The notes under the pieces are model-generated. The model was not told where the DNA came from and searched no databases. It saw nothing but the letters and a program-made list of their open reading frames with translations. A program made the position numbers and the translations under genes. From contig NZ_LGDV01000194.1 in NCBI RefSeq assembly GCF_001280015.1, forward strand, positions 1 through 64,000: a DNA stretch of 64,000 nt, read 5' to 3'. The DNA is from Streptomyces sp. MMG1121 (lineage in GTDB: Bacteria; Actinomycetota; Actinomycetes; Streptomycetales; Streptomycetaceae). This document shows, piece after piece, positions 7,998 to 15,539 of the stretch (its first letter is position 1; each line of letters starts with the position of its first letter).

Positions 7998-8774
7998 GTG
8001 GAGCGGCGCGATGCGCGAGGGCATTACGAGGAGCTGGCAGCCGAGTACGACGAGCACTGGGTCTACGGTCCGCACTACGTTCCCTGGATGTCCGGCCGGA
8101 TTGCCGAGGCACTGCGGCTCACGCCCACGGACAGGATCGCCGACGTCGGCTGCGGGACGGGCCTGTTTGCCAGGGAAGTGGCCAACCAGCTCAAGCCTCG
8201 ACATCCCATTCTGTGCGTCGATCCCTCCGAGGCGATGCTCCGTCAGCTCGGCACGCCGCCTCCGGCTGATCTGAGTCCGGTCGTCGCATCGGCTGAGGAC
8301 ATTGCCGAAGGTCGTACTCGTCTGCCGTACGAGCGGCTCGACGCGATGTGGCTGAAAGAGTCGGTGCACCACGTGGCCGATCCGGCACACACGCTCCGCG
8401 GCTTGGCCGACCGGCTCACGCTCGGAGGCCGGCTGTTGGTGGTGATGCTCCCGGCCACCATCCAGTACCCGCTGTTCGAGGCGGCCCTCGCGCGCTTCGA
8501 GGAGCTGCAGCCGGACCCGGCCGTGATCGAGGGACATCTGCGGGCGGCTGGGCTGGAAGCCGGTCTCAGTCACGTCGAGCATGAGCTGCGCATCGACCGG
8601 GACAAGTACCTCGGCATGGTGCGCTCCCGCTACATGTCCCTGCTCTCCACCTTCAGTGACAGCGAGATCGACAAGGGCATCGAAGAGATGCGCCTGGCTC
8701 ATCCGGAGCCCGTGCTGGCGTTTCCCGATCGGTTCGCGTTCATCCTCGGCCGGCGATGTGGGGAGTCCGAGTGA
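7998..8774 (+). CDS. Class I SAM-dependent methyltransferase
   Basis: A 258-residue protein with the Rossmann motif I IADVGCGTGLFAREVAN near residue 50, an acidic motif II (ILCVDPSEAML) and a post-motif region typical of Methyltransf_11/25 small-molecule enzymes. It is not a DNA-methylase family: no NPPY-type motif is seen. GTG 7998 is chosen for the strong GAGGGGG site four to nine bases upstream. The stop overlaps the start of the HEPN gene (GTGA at 8771), so it heads a four-gene coupled operon. The substrate is unknown. It may be an accessory of the NACHT system or a neighbour joined by chance. Confidence 0.88.
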   Translation: MERRDARGHYEELAAEYDEHWVYGPHYVPWMSGRIAEALRLTPTDRIADVGCGTGLFAREVANQLKPRHPILCVDPSEAMLRQLGTPPPADLSPVVASAEDIAEGRTRLPYERLDAMWLKESVHHVADPAHTLRGLADRLTLGGRLLVVMLPATIQYPLFEAALARFEELQPDPAVIEGHLRAAGLEAGLSHVEHELRIDRDKYLGMVRSRYMSLLSTFSDSEIDKGIEEMRLAHPEPVLAFPDRFAFILGRRCGESE

Positions 8775-9358
8775 GCACGATGGTCGATGAACGGCTGCGA
8801 CGCCTGCGGAGCGAACTCGACGACCACTCGCGGATCGCTGATCGACTGGGGCTCGATCTGGAACGGCCGTTACGGTCCCTCAACGACGGCTATCCCGAAA
8901 ATGCAGTTGCCCTGGTCGGAAAGCTCACCGAGAAGCTTCTCAAAGAGTTGTGGCGCCACCACGATGTCGAGGGCGATCCTTCGACGAAGGCCCTGAACGA
9001 TCTGGTCAAGCGCTGCCGTCCGTACATTCGCAGCAGCACGGTTCTGGACGCACTCGACGACATTCGACGGCTGCGCAACCGGTCCACACACGACGGATAC
9101 GACATCAGCGACGAGGATGGGCTGCTAGCGGTCCGCAGGCTCGTCGACGTACTGGTTGGTTCACCGACACCGGAAGCGCGGCGCTCCTCGGCAGTGAGCC
9201 CGACATGGCCCCCGAGGTCGCCCGCCGCTGCGAGTTCCTCGCAGGGCTGTACGTCACCCTCGGCTACCGGCAGGCCAAGCGATTCGTCCTCAGCCCTGAC
9301 ACCGTGTACCAGCTGTTCTGCCGTGAGTCGGGGATGCGCCTGGAGTACGTGGAGTTGA
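8771..9358 (+). CDS. HEPN/DUF4145-like helical domain (likely N-terminal part of the NACHT protein)
   Basis: The first ~128 residues are convincing protein: MVDERLRRLRSELDDHSRIA, then VALVGKLTEKLLKELW, then DDIRRLRNRSTHDGYD. The RNRSTH (RX4H) near residue 102 and the all-helical make-up resemble HEPN/DUF4145 domains that carry RNA cleavage or helical partner functions. After VRRLVDVLV (about 9156) this frame turns into Ser/Pro-rich nonsense up to 9358, while the sensible coding continues in the -1 frame as WFTDTGSAALLGSEPD. A single missing T near 9156-9160 would join the two as one protein. Start GTG 8771 overlaps the methyltransferase stop. Confidence 0.7.
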   Translation: MSTMVDERLRRLRSELDDHSRIADRLGLDLERPLRSLNDGYPENAVALVGKLTEKLLKELWRHHDVEGDPSTKALNDLVKRCRPYIRSSTVLDALDDIRRLRNRSTHDGYDISDEDGLLAVRRLVDVLVGSPTPEARRSSAVSPTWPPRSPAAASSSQGCTSPSATGRPSDSSSALTPCTSCSAVSRGCAWSTWS

Positions 9359-11421
9359 TGCTCTCCCGAGACGCCGACGACCTGAGCACTGTCCTAGCCT
9401 CCAGTGACGGGGAGCTGCTGCGCACCCGGCTGCCCAAGCTCACACGGTTCGTCGTCCTGGACGACGACGGTGCGGAGCCCGGCGCCCTCCACCGAATGCT
9501 GGGTCTGGACTTCCGGATCGTGCGCTACGACGGCTTCGTCGACACCATCGTCAACCTCGACACCCACCTCGCCGAACTCACCTCCCCCGGCGACCCGGCG
9601 GAGCCGCAGACCGCTGTAGCCGCGGCGGCGCTGACCATCGACCCACGCACCGGCGAGTCGACCATGGAGCAGTCCAGCGATGCGGCGAAGCTCCTGGCAC
9701 GCCTGGCGTGCGGCAGTGCGAACGTCTTGGTCACCGGCCGTCCGGGGAGCGGCAAGAGCACACTTCTGCGCGCACTGGCTACCAACCCCGAGGTCCGCCG
9801 CTTCCGCTTCTACTTCGACCTCGGTCTTAAACCGAAGGACGAACCGTTCTCCGAGTACGCGGCCCGCCTCCTCGCGCCAGCCATGACGTCGGACCGCTCG
9901 CGCTCCTACGACCTCTTCCTCTACCTCATCCGTTCCGGGACCGCGCTATGCGTGCTGGATGCTGTCGACGAAGGCGTCGACGAACCAAGCTCTGCCGGCT
10001 TCCTACGCCTGTTCACCGATCTCGCGGCCGTCCTGTCCGCCGAATCAGCAGTCGTCATGAGTTCACGAGTGTCCTTCCTCGCGGACTCACCGCAGGTTCG
10101 TCAGCTGCTGGACAGCGGTGCGGGCCGTTCCGAGCAGCTGGTCGAGCAGATGTACGCCAACGGCCTCGACCCCTCCCGCGTACCGCACTTCCACGTCGTA
10201 CGCCTGGCCGACCCCGACGCAACTCCGCTCGAGAAGCGTCTCACCAAGGCGCTGAACCTTCCCACGGGGAAGCCACTCGCCGACATCCTGAGCGCTCACA
10301 TCACGCGGACGTTCACCGAGTGCGGGCAGCCCGATCTGGAGCAGCACCTTCCCGCCACGCTCGGACACGCCTTCCTCACCGACCGCACCGTGTTCTCCCT
10401 CCTCGACCTGCACCGCCAGCTGGGGGCCGACGCCTTCAAGCGCGGACGCCTCCATCTCGACGCTTGTGTCCTCGCACCGCTGCTGCGACCGGCCGGGCCC
10501 GAGCACGTCGCCTTCGTGCACACGGCGTACCAGGAACTCCTGGCCGCCAGGTTCCTGACCGAGCCGGCGAACCGGGACCTGGCAGCCGACCTTCCCGGCG
10601 GCGCCTTCCTCACCGAGCAGGTCCGCGCCTTCCTCGCCGGTGTGTCCAACAGCCCGGAGACCGACGACTGCGTGCTGCCCGCAGGGGCATACCTCGTCGG
10701 GCCCGCCGAACGGCTGCTGATCCGCCGCGTCGAGCGCCCCGTACGCTTCGACCGCCACGCCGTGACCGTCGCGCGCTACCGCCGCTTCCTCGACGCCCTC
10801 GACCCGGACGGCACCTCACAGTGGGACCACCCCGACCAGCCGGCCGGCGTCACACACCGCCCCTGGACCGACCGACTGCGGCGGCCCGACTACTACGAGA
10901 ACCCGCGCTACGACGCCCACCCCGCCATCTGTGTCAGCTGGTGGAGCGCACACGCCTTCGCCGCGTTCGAGGACAAACGCCTGCCGACCTCCCTCGAGTG
11001 GGAAGCCGCTGCCCGCGGCACCGATGGGCGCCTGTTCCCCTGGGGCGATGCCCTCGACGGTGCCCGCGTCAACTGCGCCGACACGTGGGTCGGCCGGCCT
11101 GTGGTGACGTATCAGGCGTGGTATCGGGACTTCGCAGGTGACGCTGTACGGCGGGCCGGGGCGACTCCCGTGGACGAGCGACCGGGCAACCGCTCCCCGT
11201 TCGGCGTCGTCGACATGGTGGGCAACTGCTGGGAATGGACATCCACCAGCCTGGACGACCCCGGCGAGGCCGTCATCTGCGGTGGCAGCTACGACAACCC
11301 GATGCGAGCCGTGCAGAGCAGCAGCAAGGGCATCTACCGAAAGCGCGGCGCCAGCAACGCAGTCGGCTTCCGGTGCGTGCAAGACCCCGACACGTCCCAG
11401 ACAGAGGAGATGACGGCATGA
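9205..11421 (+). CDS. NACHT-type NTPase fused to a formylglycine-generating-enzyme (SUMF1) domain
   Basis: A 738-residue frame from ATG 9205; sensible coding begins earlier, near 9157, in frame. It has Walker A NVLVTGRPGSGKSTLLRAL near residue 180 and Walker B ALCVLDAVDEGVDE near 250, with the doubled acidic residues of NACHT/STAND NTPases. The helical region that follows is sensor-like. The last ~220 residues are a SUMF1/EgtB/FGE domain: HAVTVARYRRFLDAL, VSWWSAHAFA, LPTSLEWEAAARGTDGRLF, VVDMVGNCWEWTSTS, ICGGSYDN and AVGFRCV. NACHT and FGE domains combine in bacterial conflict proteins. The FGE domain could bind ligand or peptide rather than oxidise cysteine. The stop overlaps the next start (ATGA at 11418). 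Confidence 0.87.
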   Translation: MAPEVARRCEFLAGLYVTLGYRQAKRFVLSPDTVYQLFCRESGMRLEYVELMLSRDADDLSTVLASSDGELLRTRLPKLTRFVVLDDDGAEPGALHRMLGLDFRIVRYDGFVDTIVNLDTHLAELTSPGDPAEPQTAVAAAALTIDPRTGESTMEQSSDAAKLLARLACGSANVLVTGRPGSGKSTLLRALATNPEVRRFRFYFDLGLKPKDEPFSEYAARLLAPAMTSDRSRSYDLFLYLIRSGTALCVLDAVDEGVDEPSSAGFLRLFTDLAAVLSAESAVVMSSRVSFLADSPQVRQLLDSGAGRSEQLVEQMYANGLDPSRVPHFHVVRLADPDATPLEKRLTKALNLPTGKPLADILSAHITRTFTECGQPDLEQHLPATLGHAFLTDRTVFSLLDLHRQLGADAFKRGRLHLDACVLAPLLRPAGPEHVAFVHTAYQELLAARFLTEPANRDLAADLPGGAFLTEQVRAFLAGVSNSPETDDCVLPAGAYLVGPAERLLIRRVERPVRFDRHAVTVARYRRFLDALDPDGTSQWDHPDQPAGVTHRPWTDRLRRPDYYENPRYDAHPAICVSWWSAHAFAAFEDKRLPTSLEWEAAARGTDGRLFPWGDALDGARVNCADTWVGRPVVTYQAWYRDFAGDAVRRAGATPVDERPGNRSPFGVVDMVGNCWEWTSTSLDDPGEAVICGGSYDNPMRAVQSSSKGIYRKRGASNAVGFRCVQDPDTSQTEEMTA

Positions 11422-11684
11422 GCGGAGGCGGGCCGCGTCAGGGAACCATTGTGGACAGGCGACCAAGCGGCGGAGGGATAAGCGGTGCGCTCGGCTCCTA
11501 CATCGTCCGGGACGACGAGGACGAGCGGTACTACAGCTTCGACTACCGGCAGATCGTAACCGAAGGATTCCGGACCATCCGCACCGGCGAGCACGTCCGC
11601 TTCCACGTCAGCACCGAAAGTCCCGACCGCGCCGAATTCGTCATTCGTCTCAACCAGCCCGACCCAGCCGAGTACTACCGGTGA
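11418..11684 (+). CDS. Small OB-fold, cold-shock-like protein
   Basis: An 88-residue protein. GTIVDRRPSGGGISGALGSY, then IVRDDEDERYYSFDYRQI and GEHVRFHVSTES follow the strand order of a cold-shock OB barrel (a basic/glycine first strand and a late G-x-x-V-x-F strand). The aromatic RNP motifs are not canonical, so nucleic-acid binding is only possible. It starts by ATGA overlap with the NACHT gene and ends by GTGA overlap with the membrane-protein gene. That coupling indicates fixed-ratio production with both partners. It might act as a nucleic-acid-sensing or adaptor subunit. Confidence 0.68.
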   Translation: MSGGGPRQGTIVDRRPSGGGISGALGSYIVRDDEDERYYSFDYRQIVTEGFRTIRTGEHVRFHVSTESPDRAEFVIRLNQPDPAEYYR

Positions 11685-12964
11685 ACCCTCACGAAGCTCC
11701 AGTGCTTGAGGAGGTCACGGGCGCGCGCCAGGAGCTGACGGTCGTCCTGCCCGTGGGGCTGTTACGTGTCCCCGACTGGTTCGAAGGTCCCTTCCCCTTC
11801 GAGCTGGGCAGCCGCTGCACCGACGCCCGCACCCGGTCCACCTACTTTGCCCCGGCCTCTGCCCGCGCTCTCTACGGGTCACCCGGGCGGCCACGTCGCT
11901 GGCACCTGCCGCTGGACGTCAAGCAAGATGGGCTGCATCTCCTGGGCATGGAACTTATCCGCGCGGCCACTGTCCACAATCCGGAACACGCACTGGCCGT
12001 CCTGCACTTGAGCGCGGAGAGACCGCTGCTGCCCATACTGCGGGTCCTGGCCGGACGACGGCTGAACCCCATAGACGAGCCGCTCACCGGGCCCTTCGAC
12101 CCGGCCAAGCTGCTCGCCGGCATCGCTGACGTCCGCGCCCCCAACGCACCCTCCGCCACAGCCCAGCCCTACACCATCGCCTTCATGACCCCGACGCCAC
12201 AGCAGACCCCCGCCCTCCGCTCCGGGCCGGAAGGGGCGCTGCCTGCGAGCGCGGATCGCTGGCTGTGGCAGCTGGCGTCACGCTCCACCCCGGAGGACTT
12301 TCCCCTGCCCCCAGAGACTGCCGGCGAACAGCTCAAGGACGTCGTCAGGATCTCCGCAGACTGGAGTGCCCTCGTACTACGCCAAGGGGCAGCCTTCCTT
12401 GGCCACCGAACCGACACCGGCGCGGGCGACTTCTTCGAATTCGCCGCACTGCACTCCCGTACCGTCTACCTCGATGCTTTGCTCCTCGGCGCGCTCCAAC
12501 GCGATCACATCGACGAGCTCACCGACGAGCTCTCCGAGGTCTTCAACTCATCACAGCTGGCACGCCGGGTTGCCGCACTGGAGAGGAACATCGCCGTCTT
12601 CCGCAGCACCTACTGGCGACAGCACCTCACGGCACACGGGGCAGCGAACGATCTGCTGCTCGCCTTCCAGAACCAGCACCGACTCCCCGCGCGCTTCCAC
12701 GAAATCCTCGCTGAAGCAGCCGACTACAGCAGACTCGTACAGACCCAGGAAGGCCAGCAGATCAGCGGCGCCCTGGGCGCCCTCACCATCCTCGGCTTGC
12801 CACTCGGCACAGCCCTCAGCATCCTGCAAGTCCTCGGCGACAACTCCGTGGCACATCTGCTCATCGCGCTGACACTGTCAGTCGCCGCTGCAGCCGGTGC
12901 CCTCACCACACGCTACGGGCGCCTGGTCCTGTCATCCCTACGGGGTGGGGACAGCAAGGGGTAG
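11681..12964 (+). CDS. Membrane protein with C-terminal transmembrane hairpin (possible effector)
   Basis: A 427-residue protein, family not recognised. The N-terminal half is mixed alpha/beta (ELTVVLPVGLLRVPDWFEG). The middle is a long helical part (ELTDELSEVFNSSQLARRVA, then a stretch ending FHEILAEAADYSRLV). The C-terminal ~70 residues hold two hydrophobic segments (ALGALTILGLPLGTALSI and HLLIALTLSVAAAAGAL), followed by a short Arg/Lys tail. A coiled-coil/helical domain ending in a membrane hairpin is a common plan for membrane-disrupting effectors in NTPase-based abortive-infection systems. It is coupled to the OB-like gene by GTGA. Toxicity is inferred only from this layout. Confidence 0.75.
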   Translation: MNPHEAPVLEEVTGARQELTVVLPVGLLRVPDWFEGPFPFELGSRCTDARTRSTYFAPASARALYGSPGRPRRWHLPLDVKQDGLHLLGMELIRAATVHNPEHALAVLHLSAERPLLPILRVLAGRRLNPIDEPLTGPFDPAKLLAGIADVRAPNAPSATAQPYTIAFMTPTPQQTPALRSGPEGALPASADRWLWQLASRSTPEDFPLPPETAGEQLKDVVRISADWSALVLRQGAAFLGHRTDTGAGDFFEFAALHSRTVYLDALLLGALQRDHIDELTDELSEVFNSSQLARRVAALERNIAVFRSTYWRQHLTAHGAANDLLLAFQNQHRLPARFHEILAEAADYSRLVQTQEGQQISGALGALTILGLPLGTALSILQVLGDNSVAHLLIALTLSVAAAAGALTTRYGRLVLSSLRGGDSKG

Positions 12965-13003
12965 GGCTTGCAGAGAATCAACACGGAGCTCGTCTGCTAT
13001 TTG

Positions 13004-13039
13004 GGCTCCTGACCACGAGGAAGGGCCTGGTCAGGAGCC
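13004..13039. terminator. Bidirectional terminator hairpin between convergent operons
   Basis: A perfect 11-base inverted repeat (GGCTCCTGACC and GGTCAGGAGCC, 14-base loop) centred between the NACHT operon (ends 12964) and the DISARM-like island (ends 13149). It is placed to serve both. There is no T-run. Confidence 0.7.
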
Positions 13040-13148
13040 TGGAGCGTCTAGCTGGGGTTCGTGCTTGTATTTGGTTGTGCACTGGGTGTACATGCAGGTC
13101 CCGGATGCCAGGGGTATGCCGTCGGGCTGTCGCGACAACGCCCGCATG

Positions 13149-15539
13149 TCACGCGGCGTTCGAACCCGACGGAGGACCGTCGTCCGTCAACAGGGACGTC
13201 GCACGGCTGGCATCGCGGTCGGCGTGCTGGGGCAGGTAGCGACTCGCCCTGCCGTGCCAGGTCACGACCAATTCGTCCCGTGCCCTGGTGGCCGCGACGA
13301 ACAGCAGGGAACGGGCCCGCTGTTCCTCCTGGCGATACCGGTCGGGGCTGCTCAGCCGGAAGGCTTCGATGCGCTGATGCGGTACCAGGCCTTCACTCAC
13401 ACCTGCCAGGAATACCCGCTGGAATTCCAGCCCCTTGAACCGGTGCATGGTTCCGATGCGTACGGTGTCAGTGTCACGCGGCCCCTCCCGGCCGATCTCG
13501 CTCGCGGGGATCAGGAACGGCTTGCACGCCAGGGTGTAGGCGAGTTGTGTGACGGCGGCGTTGTCCGGGACGCTGACGGCCATGGCCGCGTACGGAGTGC
13601 CGTAGCGCTCATGGCGCTCCTTGAGCAACGTGGCGATGGCTCGCATTTCGGTCTCCCAGTCGGGAGCACGCCAGTACTGGGGGGCCAGTCCGGTCAGGAC
13701 GGACCGGTACCCGTCCAGCGTGTCCGGACCGTCGTCGAGATCGTCGAAGCTCTCACCGCGCACGAGACCGTGCGCACTGCCCAAGATCTCCCGCGTGGTG
13801 CGGTAATTCAGCGTCAGCCGCCGGGAGGCCCGTCCAGGAGTGCTGATACCGAGCCTGCCCAGTACGACCTGGTGCGAGTAGATGCGCTGATGGGCGTCGC
13901 CGACCAGGAAGATGTCGTTCGGCCCGGGCGCCACCATCGCGCGCAGCATCCGCCAGTGCGAGGCCGACAGGTCCTGGGCCTCGTCCACCACGATGTGCTG
14001 GTAGCGGGGCTTGAGCCACATGCCGCTGCCAGCCTCACGATGAATGAGGTCGAGGCCGCCGTGCTCCTCCTTGTAGTGTGCCTGCTCGGCGGCCTTGGCC
14101 CTGCGGCGTTCCTCAATCCGCGCGGCCTCGTCGGCGATCAGCGCATAGGTGGTGCGCCGGGGTGGACCGTCCAGGAGTGAGCGGTATGTCTGAACCAGCT
14201 CCCACACCCGGCTCCGGTCGGCCCGCTGCAGCACACCCCGGCCTCGGCGTTCAGCGCGGAGGTACATGCGGGCGGTACCGCAGCCCTGGGCGAGGATGAC
14301 GTGCTTGAACTCCGAGTCGAGAAAGTCGGCGTCGTAGTCGAAGACACCGGCCTCGGCGCACGCCCTGTGCCAGAGCGTCATGGCCTCCTCGTCGCCCATG
14401 GGCGAACCGAGCACGGAACTCGGATGCTGCTCGACCACTTCCCGGGCGAGCTGGTCCACGGACTTGACGTCGACCCGGCGCACGAGTGCGTCACCGCCGA
14501 GCCGGGACAAGCGCTCCTTCAGATCGGCGGCGAGGTTGGTGTTGTACGTGGTCAGCAGTACGGGTCGGGTCTGCCCCGGCGACAGCTGGGCGACGAGGTG
14601 CCGGACCCGGTGGAGGGCCACGACGGTCTTGCCGGTGCCCGGCCCGCCGGTGACCTTCGCCGATCCCTTGAACGAAGCGGTGGCGAGCCTGTGCTGTTCG
14701 GGGTGGAGGAAGAGTCGCCAGGCATCGAAACTGTCCCCGAGCGCGTCCAGGACGGCCGAGTCCTCCGTACTGACCTGGGAGACGGGCCGTCGCGCCGCCC
14801 GGGCCCAGTCCTGCTGATCGACCTCTTCCTCGGCCCGCCACTGGTCGGTAATGAACCTGCGGACCTCGCGCGGCTCCATGCCGTCGTGCAGTGCCAGCAG
14901 CACCTCCCGGGTGAGTCCAGGGAGGTTGTGACCGAGTACGGCTTCCAGCTGGCGGCTGTTGGTGACCCGCCGCATGGTGGGCAACAGGGAGGCGATGACA
15001 CCGAGCCCAACCAGCTCCTCGTCCCCGTAACGGGCGAAGAGAGCTACCGGCAGGGCGGCCGGCGTGGTCTCGGAGGCGGCGGCCTCCGCGCCAGAACCGG
15101 TCGCCTCGGCAGCGGGGGACTCCTCGAGCGCGGTTCTCGGTTCCGGACCAGGCTCCGGGCGTGCCGGCATCGCCACCACATTGGCGCTGACCTCGCTCTG
15201 GTCGACGAGCTCGACACCGCCCGAGACCGCGTTGATCTCCACGGTCAGCCGGGCGAGTTCGTCTCGCGCCGCCGGGCCGACCCGGACGGCCAGCAGACTG
15301 AAGCGGTTCTCCTCGGCCTCCAGCAGCAGCCCCATGCGGCTTCCGTCGAGCGCGGCGAGGAACAGGCGCCCGTTTCCGCCCGCCTCACGCAGAAAGGTCA
15401 GCCGCAGCGCACGGTTGGACCGGTCGGCCCGCAGTCGGCGGACGAAGTCGCCCACTGCGTTCTTCGTGGCCGCGTCAAGGCGTCGGATATCTTCGTTGGC
15501 CTGCGGTGTAACCGCGACCTGTGTCCTGACATTGCTCAT
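13149..15539 (-). CDS. UvrD/Rep-family helicase with N-terminal ParE/RelE-like region
   Basis: A 796-residue protein. Residues ~1-110 (QVAVTPQANEDIRRLDAAT ... GNGRLFLAAL) resemble a RelE/ParE-type toxin-like fold, as seen in other DNA-helicase fusions. Superfamily-1 motifs follow: Walker A GGPGTGKTVVALHRV near residue 300, VVDEAQDLSASHWR near 517, LNYRTTREIL, GTMHRFKGLEFQRVFLAG near 700 and LFVAATRARDELVV near 750. ATG 15539 is chosen for the GAAGGGGA site upstream and the ATGA overlap with the stop of the 2358-residue helicase. It is the last gene of the minus-strand island. UvrD-type helicases are not a standard DISARM component, so this is an accessory or a lineage-specific member. Confidence 0.88.
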   Translation of the reverse strand: MSNVRTQVAVTPQANEDIRRLDAATKNAVGDFVRRLRADRSNRALRLTFLREAGGNGRLFLAALDGSRMGLLLEAEENRFSLLAVRVGPAARDELARLTVEINAVSGGVELVDQSEVSANVVAMPARPEPGPEPRTALEESPAAEATGSGAEAAASETTPAALPVALFARYGDEELVGLGVIASLLPTMRRVTNSRQLEAVLGHNLPGLTREVLLALHDGMEPREVRRFITDQWRAEEEVDQQDWARAARRPVSQVSTEDSAVLDALGDSFDAWRLFLHPEQHRLATASFKGSAKVTGGPGTGKTVVALHRVRHLVAQLSPGQTRPVLLTTYNTNLAADLKERLSRLGGDALVRRVDVKSVDQLAREVVEQHPSSVLGSPMGDEEAMTLWHRACAEAGVFDYDADFLDSEFKHVILAQGCGTARMYLRAERRGRGVLQRADRSRVWELVQTYRSLLDGPPRRTTYALIADEAARIEERRRAKAAEQAHYKEEHGGLDLIHREAGSGMWLKPRYQHIVVDEAQDLSASHWRMLRAMVAPGPNDIFLVGDAHQRIYSHQVVLGRLGISTPGRASRRLTLNYRTTREILGSAHGLVRGESFDDLDDGPDTLDGYRSVLTGLAPQYWRAPDWETEMRAIATLLKERHERYGTPYAAMAVSVPDNAAVTQLAYTLACKPFLIPASEIGREGPRDTDTVRIGTMHRFKGLEFQRVFLAGVSEGLVPHQRIEAFRLSSPDRYRQEEQRARSLLFVAATRARDELVVTWHGRASRYLPQHADRDASRATSLLTDDGPPSGSNAA

